64,000 nt of DNA from contig NZ_JAEQNC010000003.1 in assembly GCF_016722925.1 (NCBI RefSeq), positions 62,001 to 126,000 of the forward strand, written 5' to 3'. Made by a program: the position numbers and the translations under genes. This document shows, piece after piece, positions 56,316-64,000 of the stretch (within the stretch, counting starts at the first letter, position 1; every line of letters begins with the position of its first letter). This stretch comes from Phytoamicus setariae. GTDB taxonomy: Bacteria; Pseudomonadota; Alphaproteobacteria; Rhizobiales; Rhizobiaceae. The notes below the pieces were generated by a model. That model did not search any database and was not told the DNA's origin. It worked only from the letters and a program-made list of their open reading frames with translations.

Positions 56316-56527
56316 GGCAACCTCCCTGGTAGCAGCAAGCGGATCTGCTGCATTAGGCCCGCGCGCAATGTTTTCGGAGCCTGAAGCAATAATGTGCTCG
56401 CCGCACTTCATACAGTCAAGGCACGCAGCGACGCCATAACGCGCCGGCCAGAATTATGAGCGACGGCTTTGACAGCCGTGGCCGGAATGCTATTGAAGCG
56501 CTTCAAACAACGTAAGGAAATACGACC

Positions 56528-56833
56528 ATGATCGAACCAATCGGCATTCTGTTGCTCGACGTCGGCAATGACGAGGATGTCGGCATCCTGCTCGGCGACG
56601 AGCACGACGATGTCGAATTCCGCTTCATCATGCTGGTTGGCAGCCAGACCGGGGAAACGCTTCGCTTTCAGCCGAGCGACAACATGACGGTCGAGGAATT
56701 CTTCGAAGCACTCGACGAGCCGGGCAATGCCAGCGAGCCGGAAATTCTCAAGTTCCTCAAGGTCCAGCGCAGCGCTGCCGTGCTCGTCGCGTTCGATGGC
56801 GAACCACGCACCTTCGACCTCGACGACCTCTGA
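56528..56833 (+). CDS. Acidic protein of unknown function
   Basis: A 101-residue protein, over a quarter Asp or Glu, with no membrane helix. It reads DVGNDEDVGILLGDEHDDVE near the start and ends FDGEPRTFDLDDL. I do not recognise a family; a nucleic-acid mimic or metal buffer would fit the charge but is only a guess. It is convergent with the GntR gene and stands apart from the methyltransferase. Confidence 0.6.
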   Translation: MIEPIGILLLDVGNDEDVGILLGDEHDDVEFRFIMLVGSQTGETLRFQPSDNMTVEEFFEALDEPGNASEPEILKFLKVQRSAAVLVAFDGEPRTFDLDDL

Positions 56834-56880
56834 TCATTCCTTGTGATCCATATCTGTCCGCCACCGCGATCCCTTTGCAG

Positions 56881-57903
56881 TCAGCTGGAAGGGGATCTTA
56901 CCTGAGCAAGGAACGGCGGACAGAGATTTTCCGGTAGAGGCCCCAGCCGTTCGAGCAGATTGAGATTGGGTTGCAACGACCGCCGCAAATGCCGCTCGAG
57001 CGTTGCCGCAGCGCCGCCGGGATCGCCGGACAGCAATGCTTGATAGATTCGTCGGTGCTCGGACACCATCAATTCGATCTCGCCGCTGCGCTGATAGCCT
57101 TCGAAAGTCGAGTGGGTAGCGATCAGGATGCGCTGACTTCGGCGCACGACATTCAGCAGTAATATGTTCGGACAAGGGGCCAGGGTATGCAGGTGGAGGT
57201 CCGCCTCCAGCTCTTCACGCGCCAACGGATCGGGCGCATTGCTGGCGGCCCGGTCGACACGGTCGGCGCGGATGCGGATGTCATCCATGTTTAGCATCGG
57301 ATAGGCCTGCAACAGCGCCTGCGGCTCCAGCAGCCAACGCATCTCATAGTGGTTGTGCAGATCGGACGCTGTCAGCGGACCGGCATACCAACGGTTGTTG
57401 CTGTCCTGCTCGATGACCCCTGCCCTTTCAAGCTGAGTCAGCACTTCATGCGCAATGGTGCGGCTGACATCGTAGTGATTGGCGAGCGCCGTCTCGTTGA
57501 GCATGAACCGTCCATAAGCCAGGCAGGCAGCGACCGCGTGCTCGACTTCCGGATAAATCTGCTCACGCCGGTTGGCGCTGGGTGCTGCGACCTCGGCGGG
57601 GATTCGCAAGCCGGCTTCACGCAGTTCGCCTCGATGGGGTGGCGCACCCGGCACGATGTAGCCGCGCCCCTTGAACGCATGCAGCAGCCCCTCGTCTACA
57701 AGCCTCGACAGCGCAACGCCCGCCGGTACCCGACTGACATTGAAGGCGCGCGCGACATTAGCCTGTCCCAGCACCAGCCCGGGTCGCAGTTTCGCGTTGT
57801 CCAGATGATCGCGCAGGACGGCGTAAATCGTCGCATAGATCGGCTCGTCCCGACCGATCCCCGGTCCCGCCACATCATCCATATTGCGGTCAGCAACTGC
57901 CAT
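56881..57903 (-). CDS. GntR-family regulator with two winged helices
   Basis: A 340-residue regulator. First winged helix about 20-85 (ANVARAFNVSRVPAGVAL), a second about 115-178 (ALANHYDVSRTIAHEVLTQL) and a C-terminal FCD-type ligand domain (about 180-320, LEADLHLHTLA with metal-like His). Typical FadR/GntR proteins have one such helix. It overlaps the esterase gene by 14 bases, and the ABC operon lies divergently beyond, so it is the likely regulator of both. Confidence 0.85.
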   Translation of the reverse strand: MAVADRNMDDVAGPGIGRDEPIYATIYAVLRDHLDNAKLRPGLVLGQANVARAFNVSRVPAGVALSRLVDEGLLHAFKGRGYIVPGAPPHRGELREAGLRIPAEVAAPSANRREQIYPEVEHAVAACLAYGRFMLNETALANHYDVSRTIAHEVLTQLERAGVIEQDSNNRWYAGPLTASDLHNHYEMRWLLEPQALLQAYPMLNMDDIRIRADRVDRAASNAPDPLAREELEADLHLHTLAPCPNILLLNVVRRSQRILIATHSTFEGYQRSGEIELMVSEHRRIYQALLSGDPGGAAATLERHLRRSLQPNLNLLERLGPLPENLCPPFLAQVRSPSS

Positions 57904-58870
57904 TGTCCGACCCCTCCCAAAGCCTCCGACACCAGCCCCCGACCTGTTCTATCAGCTTTCGCGAAGCGCGGGTCGTCCGGTCCATGATCATGAAACCGTG
58001 CACTGTTCCTCGCCATTCCTCGTAGGCGACGTTGTTGCCTGCCGCAATCAACCGCCCGGCGTAGGCACGACCCTCGTCACGCAGCGGGTCATGGTCGGCT
58101 GTCACCAGCAGTGCAGCCGGAAGATTGGCGAGGTCGTCTGCGCGCAGCGGCGAAACACCCGGATCCGCTGGATCGGTGCCGCCGGACAGATAGTGCGCGA
58201 CGTACCAGTCCATCGTCGGCATGCTGAGGAAATAGCCCTGGGCGAACGCCGTACGGCTTGGCGTCATTGCGGTCAGATCGGTCGCCGGATAGACCAGTAC
58301 CTGACCAAGCAATGGCGTGCCGCGATCACGGGCAAGAACAGCAAGCGAGGCCGCGATACTGGCGCCGGCGCTGTCGCCCGCGACGATGATCCGTTCAGCA
58401 TCAAGACCTGCAGCTTGCGCATTGGCGAGCAGCCAGTCGAGCGCTGAAAGCGCGTCGTCAAGGCAAGCCGGGAACGGGTGTTCGGGCGCCTTGGCGTATT
58501 CGACCGCGACGATGTTGGCGCCTGCGGCATGCACCAGCGCACGCAGCGCTCCATCATGGGTGTCGAGGCTTCCGACGACCCAGCCGCCTCCGTGAAAATA
58601 GAGGATCGTTCTTGCCGTACCCGTCTTGCGATAGAGCCTAAGCCTTATAGTCTCGCCGCGGCTGGGAATGGCGAATGTTTCGACGGCATCGACATCGTCC
58701 TTGGCACCCCAATGACCGGCGAGGCGGATTTCGGATGCGGCACGCGCCTCGATCGCAGACATGCTTTCCGGCGGCGACAATCCAAGTGCATCGGCAATCT
58801 CAAGCATGCGGCGCAATTCCGGCAGCAGGCGTGAACGATCAACACCGACGTGCTGCAAATCTTCCGTCAC
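57890..58870 (-). CDS. Alpha/beta hydrolase, HSL-family esterase
   Basis: A 326-residue hormone-sensitive-lipase type esterase. Oxyanion motif HGGGW (93-97), nucleophile S167 in GDSAG, D261 (TADHDPLRDEG), H291 (GTVHGF). Start is GTG at 58870 after GGGAGGAAAGC; the frame to 58927 is unsupported. It overlaps the GntR gene downstream and is divergent from a sugar-type ABC transporter, so it may remove an acyl group from the imported compound. Confidence 0.87.
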   Translation of the reverse strand: MTEDLQHVGVDRSRLLPELRRMLEIADALGLSPPESMSAIEARAASEIRLAGHWGAKDDVDAVETFAIPSRGETIRLRLYRKTGTARTILYFHGGGWVVGSLDTHDGALRALVHAAGANIVAVEYAKAPEHPFPACLDDALSALDWLLANAQAAGLDAERIIVAGDSAGASIAASLAVLARDRGTPLLGQVLVYPATDLTAMTPSRTAFAQGYFLSMPTMDWYVAHYLSGGTDPADPGVSPLRADDLANLPAALLVTADHDPLRDEGRAYAGRLIAAGNNVAYEEWRGTVHGFMIMDRTTRASRKLIEQVGGWCRRLWEGSDNGSC

Positions 58871-58940
58871 GCTTTCCTCCCTGCATGTACGCACACGTAA
58901 CCTTGTGCTTTCATCCCTTAGATCCATCTCCGCGAAAAAT

Positions 58941-58956
58941 CAATGATCGAACATTG
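58941..58956. promoter_or_regulatory. Candidate GntR operator in the divergent spacer
   Basis: CAATG-ATCGAA-CATTG is a short inverted repeat in the 166-base spacer between the esterase and the ABC binding-protein gene. Its length suits a GntR/FCD regulator, but five-base arms can arise by chance. Confidence 0.3.
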
Positions 58957-59036
58957 CACGCGATATACGTTTATGTTAGCCATAGCGGCAAGGCTCGTCG
59001 CGAGGAGGAAAGCGACCGCCCCAACGGGAGGAAAAC

Positions 59037-60071
59037 ATGAAGCTTCATTTTGCCCGCGGCATCGCCGCAGCCAGCCTTGCCTGCTCGGTGGCGCTCGCGC
59101 CGATGAGCGCGCTCGCGTCAGACAACAAGATCGCCCTCATTCCGGGTGGACCGCACCCCTACTTTGCGCCCTGGGAGCAGGCGGCCAAGGACGCCGCCAA
59201 GGATTTCGGCATCGCATCCGTGGAATACAAGGTTCCCGCCGAATGGAAGCTGGAACAGCAGACCGAAATGCTCGAAAGCCTTGCGGCGCAGGGCGTCAAC
59301 GCCTTCGGTCTGTTTCCGGGCGATGCAGTCGGCGTCAACTCGACGGTCGGCGAACTCAAGAGCAACGGGATCACGACAGTGGCGATCGGCGGCTGCGCGC
59401 AGGATCCGACCGATGCCGCGTTTTGCATGGCAACCGACGTCTACCAGTCTGCTTATCTCGGCATGAAGTCGCTGATCGAGGCAATGGGTGGCAAGGGCGC
59501 CGTCGTGCATCTGGCCGGTTTGCTCGTCGACCCCAACACCACGCTGCGCGTCCAGGCTGTCGAAAAGGCCGTGGCTGAGACGAACGGTGCCGTCACCCTG
59601 CTGCAAACTGTCGGCGATACCGACAGCCAGGAAGGCGGGGACCAGAAGATCAATGCTCTCCTCGCTGCCCAGAAGGACAATATCGGCGGCATGATCGCCA
59701 CCGGTTACATCTCGTCCGTGGTTGCGGCCACGGCGCTCAAAAATCTCGGCGACAAGCGCATCAAGTTCATCGGCATCGATGACGACAAGATCGTGCTCGA
59801 CGGCATCCGCGAAGGCTTCGTCTCTGGCACGATGGCGCAGAACCCTTATGGACAGGGCTATATCGGCGCCTACGCGCTCGACCAGCTGGCCAGCGGCTGC
59901 ACCGCCAAGGCTGACGCTCCGTGGGTAAAAACCCCGCAGACCGCTCACTTCATCGATTCCGGCACCTTGCTGATTTCGGCGAAGAACATCGACAGCTACA
60001 AGGACGACCTCAAGGCGCTCACCGGCAAGATCCAGAGCACCTTCAAGGACACCTATCTAACCTGCAGTTAA
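59037..60071 (+). CDS. Periplasmic binding protein of a CUT2 sugar-type ABC transporter
   Basis: A 344-residue type 1 binding protein. Signal peptide (MKLHFARGIAAASLACSVAL...ALA, cleavage near residue 27), then KIALIPGGPHPYFAPWEQAA, the first-lobe loop and FIGIDDDKIVLDGIREGFVSGTMAQNPYGQG. Six or so residues after the signal start a standard ribose-binding fold. Substrate cannot be named. RBS GGGAGGAAAAC. First gene of a four-gene operon. Confidence 0.9.
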   Translation: MKLHFARGIAAASLACSVALAPMSALASDNKIALIPGGPHPYFAPWEQAAKDAAKDFGIASVEYKVPAEWKLEQQTEMLESLAAQGVNAFGLFPGDAVGVNSTVGELKSNGITTVAIGGCAQDPTDAAFCMATDVYQSAYLGMKSLIEAMGGKGAVVHLAGLLVDPNTTLRVQAVEKAVAETNGAVTLLQTVGDTDSQEGGDQKINALLAAQKDNIGGMIATGYISSVVAATALKNLGDKRIKFIGIDDDKIVLDGIREGFVSGTMAQNPYGQGYIGAYALDQLASGCTAKADAPWVKTPQTAHFIDSGTLLISAKNIDSYKDDLKALTGKIQSTFKDTYLTCS

Positions 60072-60079
60072 ATGCATGA

Positions 60080-60110
60080 CGGGATGGCACGCCAACTGCT
60101 TGCCGTCCCG
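60080..60110 (+). other. Stem-loop between the binding protein and first permease
   Basis: CGGGATGGC (60080-60088) pairs with GCCGTCCCG (60102-60110), nine pairs with one T-G wobble. It is placed like the hairpins after pstS and frcB, and supports the later permease start at 60177. Confidence 0.55.
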
Positions 60111-60176
60111 CTCGTTCTCCGACAGGATGTCTTGCTGAGCGGCAAAGCTCGGGACGTCGACAGACCGGATGCCATC

Positions 60177-61196
60177 ATGACAGCCTTGGACCAAAGCAGC
60201 CCGCAGCGCCGGACGATAGCAGGTGTGCTCACTTCTCTTTTCACGCGTGGCTCGACGCAGTTCGGACTGCTGGTGATCCTGATCGCAATGTGGATCGTTT
60301 TCTCAAATCTTGCGCCGGGTTTCCTGTCTCGCTTCAACCTCAATTCACTCGGGCGTTCGGTTGCCATCGACGTCGTGATCGGCTTTTCGCAAATGGTCGT
60401 GCTCGCGACCGGCGGCATGAACCTGGCCGTCGGCGCCATAGGAGTCTGTGCCGTCATGACGGTCGGCTATCTCTTGCAGGTGATCGGCCTGCCGATCCCT
60501 GTCGCGATCGTCGCGACGCTCGCCTTCGGCGGGATGCTCGGCTGGCTCAACGGCTTTGCCATCACCCGCACAGGGGTCAACAGCTTCGTCGTGACGCTGG
60601 CCAGCGCCAGCCTGTTTCTGGGCGGCATGCTCATTCTCAGCAAGGGGGTGCCGCTCAGCGCGCTGCCACCTGGACTGGGCGCCTTCGGCAAGGCCAGTCT
60701 TGCCGGCGTTCCCGCGCTTGCCTATGTCGCGCTCGCTATCGGCATGCTTCTCTATATCCTTTTCAGGCACACGGTCCTCGGCCGTCAAATTCTCGCCGTC
60801 GGCGCCAGTCCTCGCGCTGCCGAAATGTCGGGCATACCGGTCAACCGCATCATCGTATTCGTTCACTGCCTCTCGGGAGTGCTGGCTGCGGCTGCGGCTG
60901 TCATGCTGACCGCACGGCTTTCTGCGGCAATGCCCGGCGTGGCAGGAGACGACTGGCTGTTACCCTCGTTCCTCGCCCCGGTCATCGGTGGAACCGCGCT
61001 CTCCGGCGGCATCGTCTCTGTGATCGGCACCATTCTCGGCGCATTGCTGGTATCCACAATTCGCAGCGGCCTGCTGGTGCTGCAGATCGGGAACTTCTGG
61101 CTGCAGTTGTTTCTCGGCATATTCCTACTGGGTGCGATCCTGCTGGAGCGCTATCGCGCTGCACTGGCCACCCGTGAACAGACGAGGCGCGCATGA
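60177..61196 (+). CDS. CUT2 ABC transporter permease 1
   Basis: A 339-residue permease from ATG 60177, with about ten helices: SQMVVLATGGMNLAVGAIGV, FVVTLASASLFLGGMLILS, GRQILAVGASPRAAEMSGIP and APVIGGTALSGGIVSVIGT. ATG 60072 would add 35 residues that overlap the preceding hairpin and are not membrane-like. It overlaps permease 2 by ATGA. The two permeases would form a heterodimer. Confidence 0.87.
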   Translation: MTALDQSSPQRRTIAGVLTSLFTRGSTQFGLLVILIAMWIVFSNLAPGFLSRFNLNSLGRSVAIDVVIGFSQMVVLATGGMNLAVGAIGVCAVMTVGYLLQVIGLPIPVAIVATLAFGGMLGWLNGFAITRTGVNSFVVTLASASLFLGGMLILSKGVPLSALPPGLGAFGKASLAGVPALAYVALAIGMLLYILFRHTVLGRQILAVGASPRAAEMSGIPVNRIIVFVHCLSGVLAAAAAVMLTARLSAAMPGVAGDDWLLPSFLAPVIGGTALSGGIVSVIGTILGALLVSTIRSGLLVLQIGNFWLQLFLGIFLLGAILLERYRAALATREQTRRA

Positions 61197-62149
61197 ACAA
61201 CATTACAGGCGCGATCTTCCGGACCCAGTGGTCTGGTATTCTCGCAGGGGTCATCGCCGGCGCCATAGCGCTGAGCTTTGCCACGCCATCCTTCCTCACC
61301 GAATTCAACTGGTTCGTTATGCTCCGCAGCATCTGCGTGTCGCTGCTCGTTGCCTTCAGCCAGATGGTAATGCTCGGCGTCGGCCAGATGAACCTTTCCG
61401 TCGGCGCGCTTGGCGGCCTGGTAGCGGTCATCGTCGGCGGGCTGATGGATGCCTGGGGCGTACCGGTCTTGCCGGCGATTTTCACTGCCATGGTCGCGGG
61501 TGGACTTGCGGGTTACCTGAACGGCTGGCTGACGGTGCGGACCGGCATCAACGGTTTCATCGTCACGCTGGCCACCGCCTCTGGCTTTGCCGGTATCAAT
61601 CTCGGCCTGACCAAGGCCATTCCCTTCTATAATCTGCCGGAAGCGTTCGTCGCCTTCGGCAACGGGCGGCTGGGCCTGTTTCCCTACCTGCTGATTATTC
61701 CGCTGATCGTCACAGTGGCGCTGGTGGTCTTCTTTTCCCGCATCAAGCAGGGACGCTATCTGCTCGCGGTCGGCGGCAACAGCCACGCCGCGCAACTGTC
61801 GGGCATCTCGGTCCCGCGGGCGATCATCACCGCGCACGTGATCTCGGGCCTGCTGGCCGCAGCCGCCGGCATTCTCGCCGTGGCCCAGCTTGGCTCGGCC
61901 CAGCCGACAATCGGTTCGGACTGGCTGGTAATCTCCTTTGCAGCCCCGATCATTGGCGGCGCAAGCCTCGCCGGCGGGTCGGTTTCGATCATCGGCACGG
62001 TGATTGCTGTTGCGCTGATCGGCCTCATCCAGAATGCCATGGTGCTGCTCGCAGTAGATCCGTACTGGGTAACCTTCCTGCTCGGCGCACTCATTCTGGC
62101 TGCCGTGTGGATCAACCGTTACCGCGCAATCCGGGTGGGAGAAGACTGA
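61193..62149 (+). CDS. CUT2 ABC transporter permease 2
   Basis: A 318-residue permease with the same family segments: SQMVMLGVGQMNLSVGALGG, FIVTLATASGFAGINLGL, GRYLLAVGGNSHAAQLSGIS and APIIGGASLAGGSVSIIGT. It is paralogous to permease 1. The ATPase gene starts one base after its stop. Confidence 0.9.
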   Translation: MNNITGAIFRTQWSGILAGVIAGAIALSFATPSFLTEFNWFVMLRSICVSLLVAFSQMVMLGVGQMNLSVGALGGLVAVIVGGLMDAWGVPVLPAIFTAMVAGGLAGYLNGWLTVRTGINGFIVTLATASGFAGINLGLTKAIPFYNLPEAFVAFGNGRLGLFPYLLIIPLIVTVALVVFFSRIKQGRYLLAVGGNSHAAQLSGISVPRAIITAHVISGLLAAAAGILAVAQLGSAQPTIGSDWLVISFAAPIIGGASLAGGSVSIIGTVIAVALIGLIQNAMVLLAVDPYWVTFLLGALILAAVWINRYRAIRVGED

Positions 62150-62150
62150 G

Positions 62151-63689
62151 ATGGTTCTGGTCCTCGACACGATCAGCAAATCCTTCCCTGGCGTGCGGGC
62201 GTTGTCCAATGCATCGCTGACGCTGGCAAAGGGTGAAATCCACGCGCTGATGGGCGAGAACGGCGCGGGCAAATCCACGCTGATCAAGATCATCACCGGC
62301 GTGCACAAGCCCGATAGCGGCCACTTCTCGCTCGATGGTAAGGACATCTCGTTGTCCTCGCCGCGCGATGCGATTGCACTCGGCATTACGGCCGTGCATC
62401 AGGAACGCAACCTGATCCCGCGCTTTTCGGTCGCCGAAAACATCATGCTGGAACGCCTGCCGACGAAGAACGGCCTGGTCGATTTCGTCAGCGCCAACGC
62501 CCAGGCGCGCCAGCACCTGCAGATGATCGGGCTGGATATCGACCCGTCCACCGAAATCCGTCGCCTGAGCGTGGCGCAGATGCAGATGGTGGAGATTGCC
62601 AAGGCGCTCAGCCACGAGGCGAAGGTGCTGCTGCTTGACGAACCGACCGCCTCGATTACGGCAGCAGAGACCGAGATCCTCTTCCGGCTGGTGCGGCAAT
62701 TGCGCGACAGGGGCACGGCGATCCTGTTCGTCAGCCACAAGCTCGAAGAGGTTCTGGCGCTTTGCGACAGGGTCACCGTATTGCGCGATGGCGAGACGAC
62801 ATTGCGCGGAGCGCCCATGGCAGGAATGACCCGGCATAGTCTGATCGAAGCGATGATCGGCAGGGCCGAGCGGCCGGCCATCGCCCGCACCGGCGCACCC
62901 GATAGCGGCCAGCCGAAAATGGAACTGCGCGGGTTTTCGACCGGTGCCGGGCATAGAAACATCGATTTCAAGCTTCGCAAGGGGGAAATCCTCGGCCTCT
63001 ATGGCCTGGTCGGCGCCGGTCGCACCGAGCTTGCCCGCGCCCTGATCGGGATGGACAAAGTGAAGGCAGGCGAGCTTCTGATCGACGGCAAGCCAGCGAA
63101 AATCCGTTCCGTCGAGGATGCGATCAAGCGTTTCAGGATCGGCTATGTCAGCGAGGATCGCAAGCACGAGGGTGTTATCCTCGCCCATCCGATCCGCTCC
63201 AACATCGCCATTACCGTGTGGAACCGGATCGCCGGCACGCTGGGCCTGCTGACGGCAGCATCCGAGAGGGCCGTCGCCGAGCCGCTGTCAAAACGGCTCG
63301 AGATCCGGACCCCAAGCCTCGAGCAACTGGTCGGCAACCTATCGGGCGGCAACCAGCAGAAGGTCTCCTTGGCCAAGTGGCTGGCCGTCAATGTCGACGT
63401 GCTGATCATCGATGAGCCAACGGTCGGCATCGACATCAAGGCCAAGGCCTACTTCCACGAATTGATCAACGATCTCGCCGACAAGGGCATGTCGATCCTG
63501 CTGATTTCAAGCGACATGCCGGAGATGGTGGCGCTCGCCGATCGCATCCTTGTCATGCATGAATTCGAAATCCTGCACGAGCACGTCAACGACCGCAAGT
63601 ATGACAATGCCAGCCGTGCCATCATGGGTGCAATCCACAAACATCAGCAGAGCGGGCACGGTTCCGCAATGGCGACCGCAAGCCACTGA
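62151..63689 (+). CDS. CUT2 ABC transporter ATP-binding protein (two domains)
   Basis: A 512-residue double ATPase. The first domain has Walker A GENGAGKST (35-43), an unusual signature LSVAQMQMVE and Walker B VLLLDEPTAS. The second has a degenerate P-loop (GLVGAGRTELARAL), an intact signature LSGGNQQK and VLIIDEPTVGID, the usual asymmetry of the family. It powers the permease pair. Confidence 0.92.
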   Translation: MVLVLDTISKSFPGVRALSNASLTLAKGEIHALMGENGAGKSTLIKIITGVHKPDSGHFSLDGKDISLSSPRDAIALGITAVHQERNLIPRFSVAENIMLERLPTKNGLVDFVSANAQARQHLQMIGLDIDPSTEIRRLSVAQMQMVEIAKALSHEAKVLLLDEPTASITAAETEILFRLVRQLRDRGTAILFVSHKLEEVLALCDRVTVLRDGETTLRGAPMAGMTRHSLIEAMIGRAERPAIARTGAPDSGQPKMELRGFSTGAGHRNIDFKLRKGEILGLYGLVGAGRTELARALIGMDKVKAGELLIDGKPAKIRSVEDAIKRFRIGYVSEDRKHEGVILAHPIRSNIAITVWNRIAGTLGLLTAASERAVAEPLSKRLEIRTPSLEQLVGNLSGGNQQKVSLAKWLAVNVDVLIIDEPTVGIDIKAKAYFHELINDLADKGMSILLISSDMPEMVALADRILVMHEFEILHEHVNDRKYDNASRAIMGAIHKHQQSGHGSAMATASH

Positions 63690-63706
63690 ACATGCGTGCT
63701 GCAGGC

Positions 63707-63728
63707 GTGCGGCGCTTTCGCACCGCAC
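63707..63728. terminator. Stem-loop between the ABC operon and the rnk gene
   Basis: GTGCGG (63707-63712) and CCGCAC (63723-63728) pair, with two further inner pairs after one mismatch, between convergent gene ends. No clear T-run. Confidence 0.4.
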
Positions 63729-63740
63729 TTGCATCATGCA

Positions 63741-64000
63741 TCAGGCTTCGGCGGCGGCGCTGCTGACCGCAAGCACGGTCAGCTTGTGGCGGCGATCGTC
63801 GCGTGCGGTCCATTCGATGGCCTGACCTTCGGCCAGGCCGATCAATGCCGTGCCGATCGGTGTCAGGATCGAAATCTTGCCGGCGGCAATATCGGCATCG
63901 CCGGGATAGACGAGCGTCACCTGACGCCGCTGACCGTCGTCTGCGCTGTATTCGACGGTGGAGCCCATCTTGACCACATTGGCCGGAACGGATTTTGGCT
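63741..64000 (-). CDS. Rnk / GreA C-terminal-type protein (partial)
   Basis: The last 85 or so residues are visible, the rest is outside the window. VEYSADDGQRRQVTLVYPGD and ISILTPIGTALIGLAEGQAI are the Rnk / GreA C-terminal FKBP-like signature. Rnk (nucleoside diphosphate kinase regulator) binds RNA polymerase; a GreA paralogue is the alternative. A long N-terminal coiled coil, which would decide, is cut off. Confidence 0.82.
   Translation of the reverse strand, partial: PKSVPANVVKMGSTVEYSADDGQRRQVTLVYPGDADIAAGKISILTPIGTALIGLAEGQAIEWTARDDRRHKLTVLAVSSAAAEA

Noticed and set aside
1-64000. CRISPR arrays, complete IS elements, prophage genes or rRNA
   Set aside because: No repeat-spacer pattern, no transposase, integrase or phage structural gene, and no rRNA sequence was recognised.

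Overview
The window is a gene-dense, high-GC stretch of a chromosome from an alphaproteobacterium of the Rhizobiaceae type (Rhizobium, Ensifer or Agrobacterium relatives). This is inferred from content and order: a phoR-pstSCAB-phoUB operon beside a class I PPK2 gene, gcrA, argD-argF-hslO, cobS-cobT next to a DnaJ-like gene and bolA, pyrC next to a fructose-type frc ABC operon, and rpmH-rnpA-yidC-engB. No phage, complete insertion sequence, CRISPR array or rRNA operon was seen. There is one tRNA gene, tRNA-Arg(ACG).

Layout. 1-8.8 kb: phosphate sensing and uptake (phoR, pstS, pstC, pstA, pstB, phoU, phoB, all on the minus strand, with a Pho box before pstS) and divergent ppk2. 9-15.5 kb: ubiA-type prenyltransferase, the cell-cycle regulator gcrA, argD, argF, hslO, apaG, pyrE. 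15.6-22.6 kb: accessory metabolism (a peptidase-like M24 protein with lost metal ligands, a DHFR-like reductase, a LysR regulator, small membrane proteins, sthA, a phytase-esterase-like secreted protein). 22.6-26.6 kb: the aerobic cobaltochelatase subunits CobT and CobS, a DnaJ-like protein and BolA. 26.6-32.6 kb: pyrC and the frcBCA / frcR / fucU-like sugar locus. 32.6-34.1 kb: a probable small RNA, a MarR regulator and a secreted fasciclin protein. 34.1-38.3 kb: engB, a DMT exporter, yidC, rnpA, rpmH. 38.5-40.0 kb: an orphan histidine kinase. 40.1-41.1 kb: tRNA-Arg followed by a scar holding a broken GH3 beta-glucosidase fragment and an imperfect repeat of the tRNA 3' end.

41.1-51.7 kb is the most interesting block. 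It is a tightly packed eight-gene run: an exported sulfatase with a Cys-type (CTAGR) active site, a membrane protein fused to a spermidine-synthase-like domain, and a complete MoxR / DUF58 / DUF4381 / VWA / VWA-TPR / BatD set. Three copies of a 16-bp near-palindrome (YAATGTWACSGTWACG) lie at its edges, two before the sulfatase and one after batD. I infer one regulated unit in which the MoxR-Bat machine may assist the exported sulfatase or the envelope it acts on; this is not proven by sequence.

51.8-56.8 kb holds a YbaK-type deacylase, a 1-Cys peroxiredoxin, an EF-G-like protein with degenerate G motifs, a methyltransferase and an acidic orphan. 56.8-63.7 kb is a second sugar-type locus: a GntR regulator with two winged helices, an HSL-family esterase, and a divergent CUT2 ABC transporter. 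The window ends inside an rnk/GreA-like gene.
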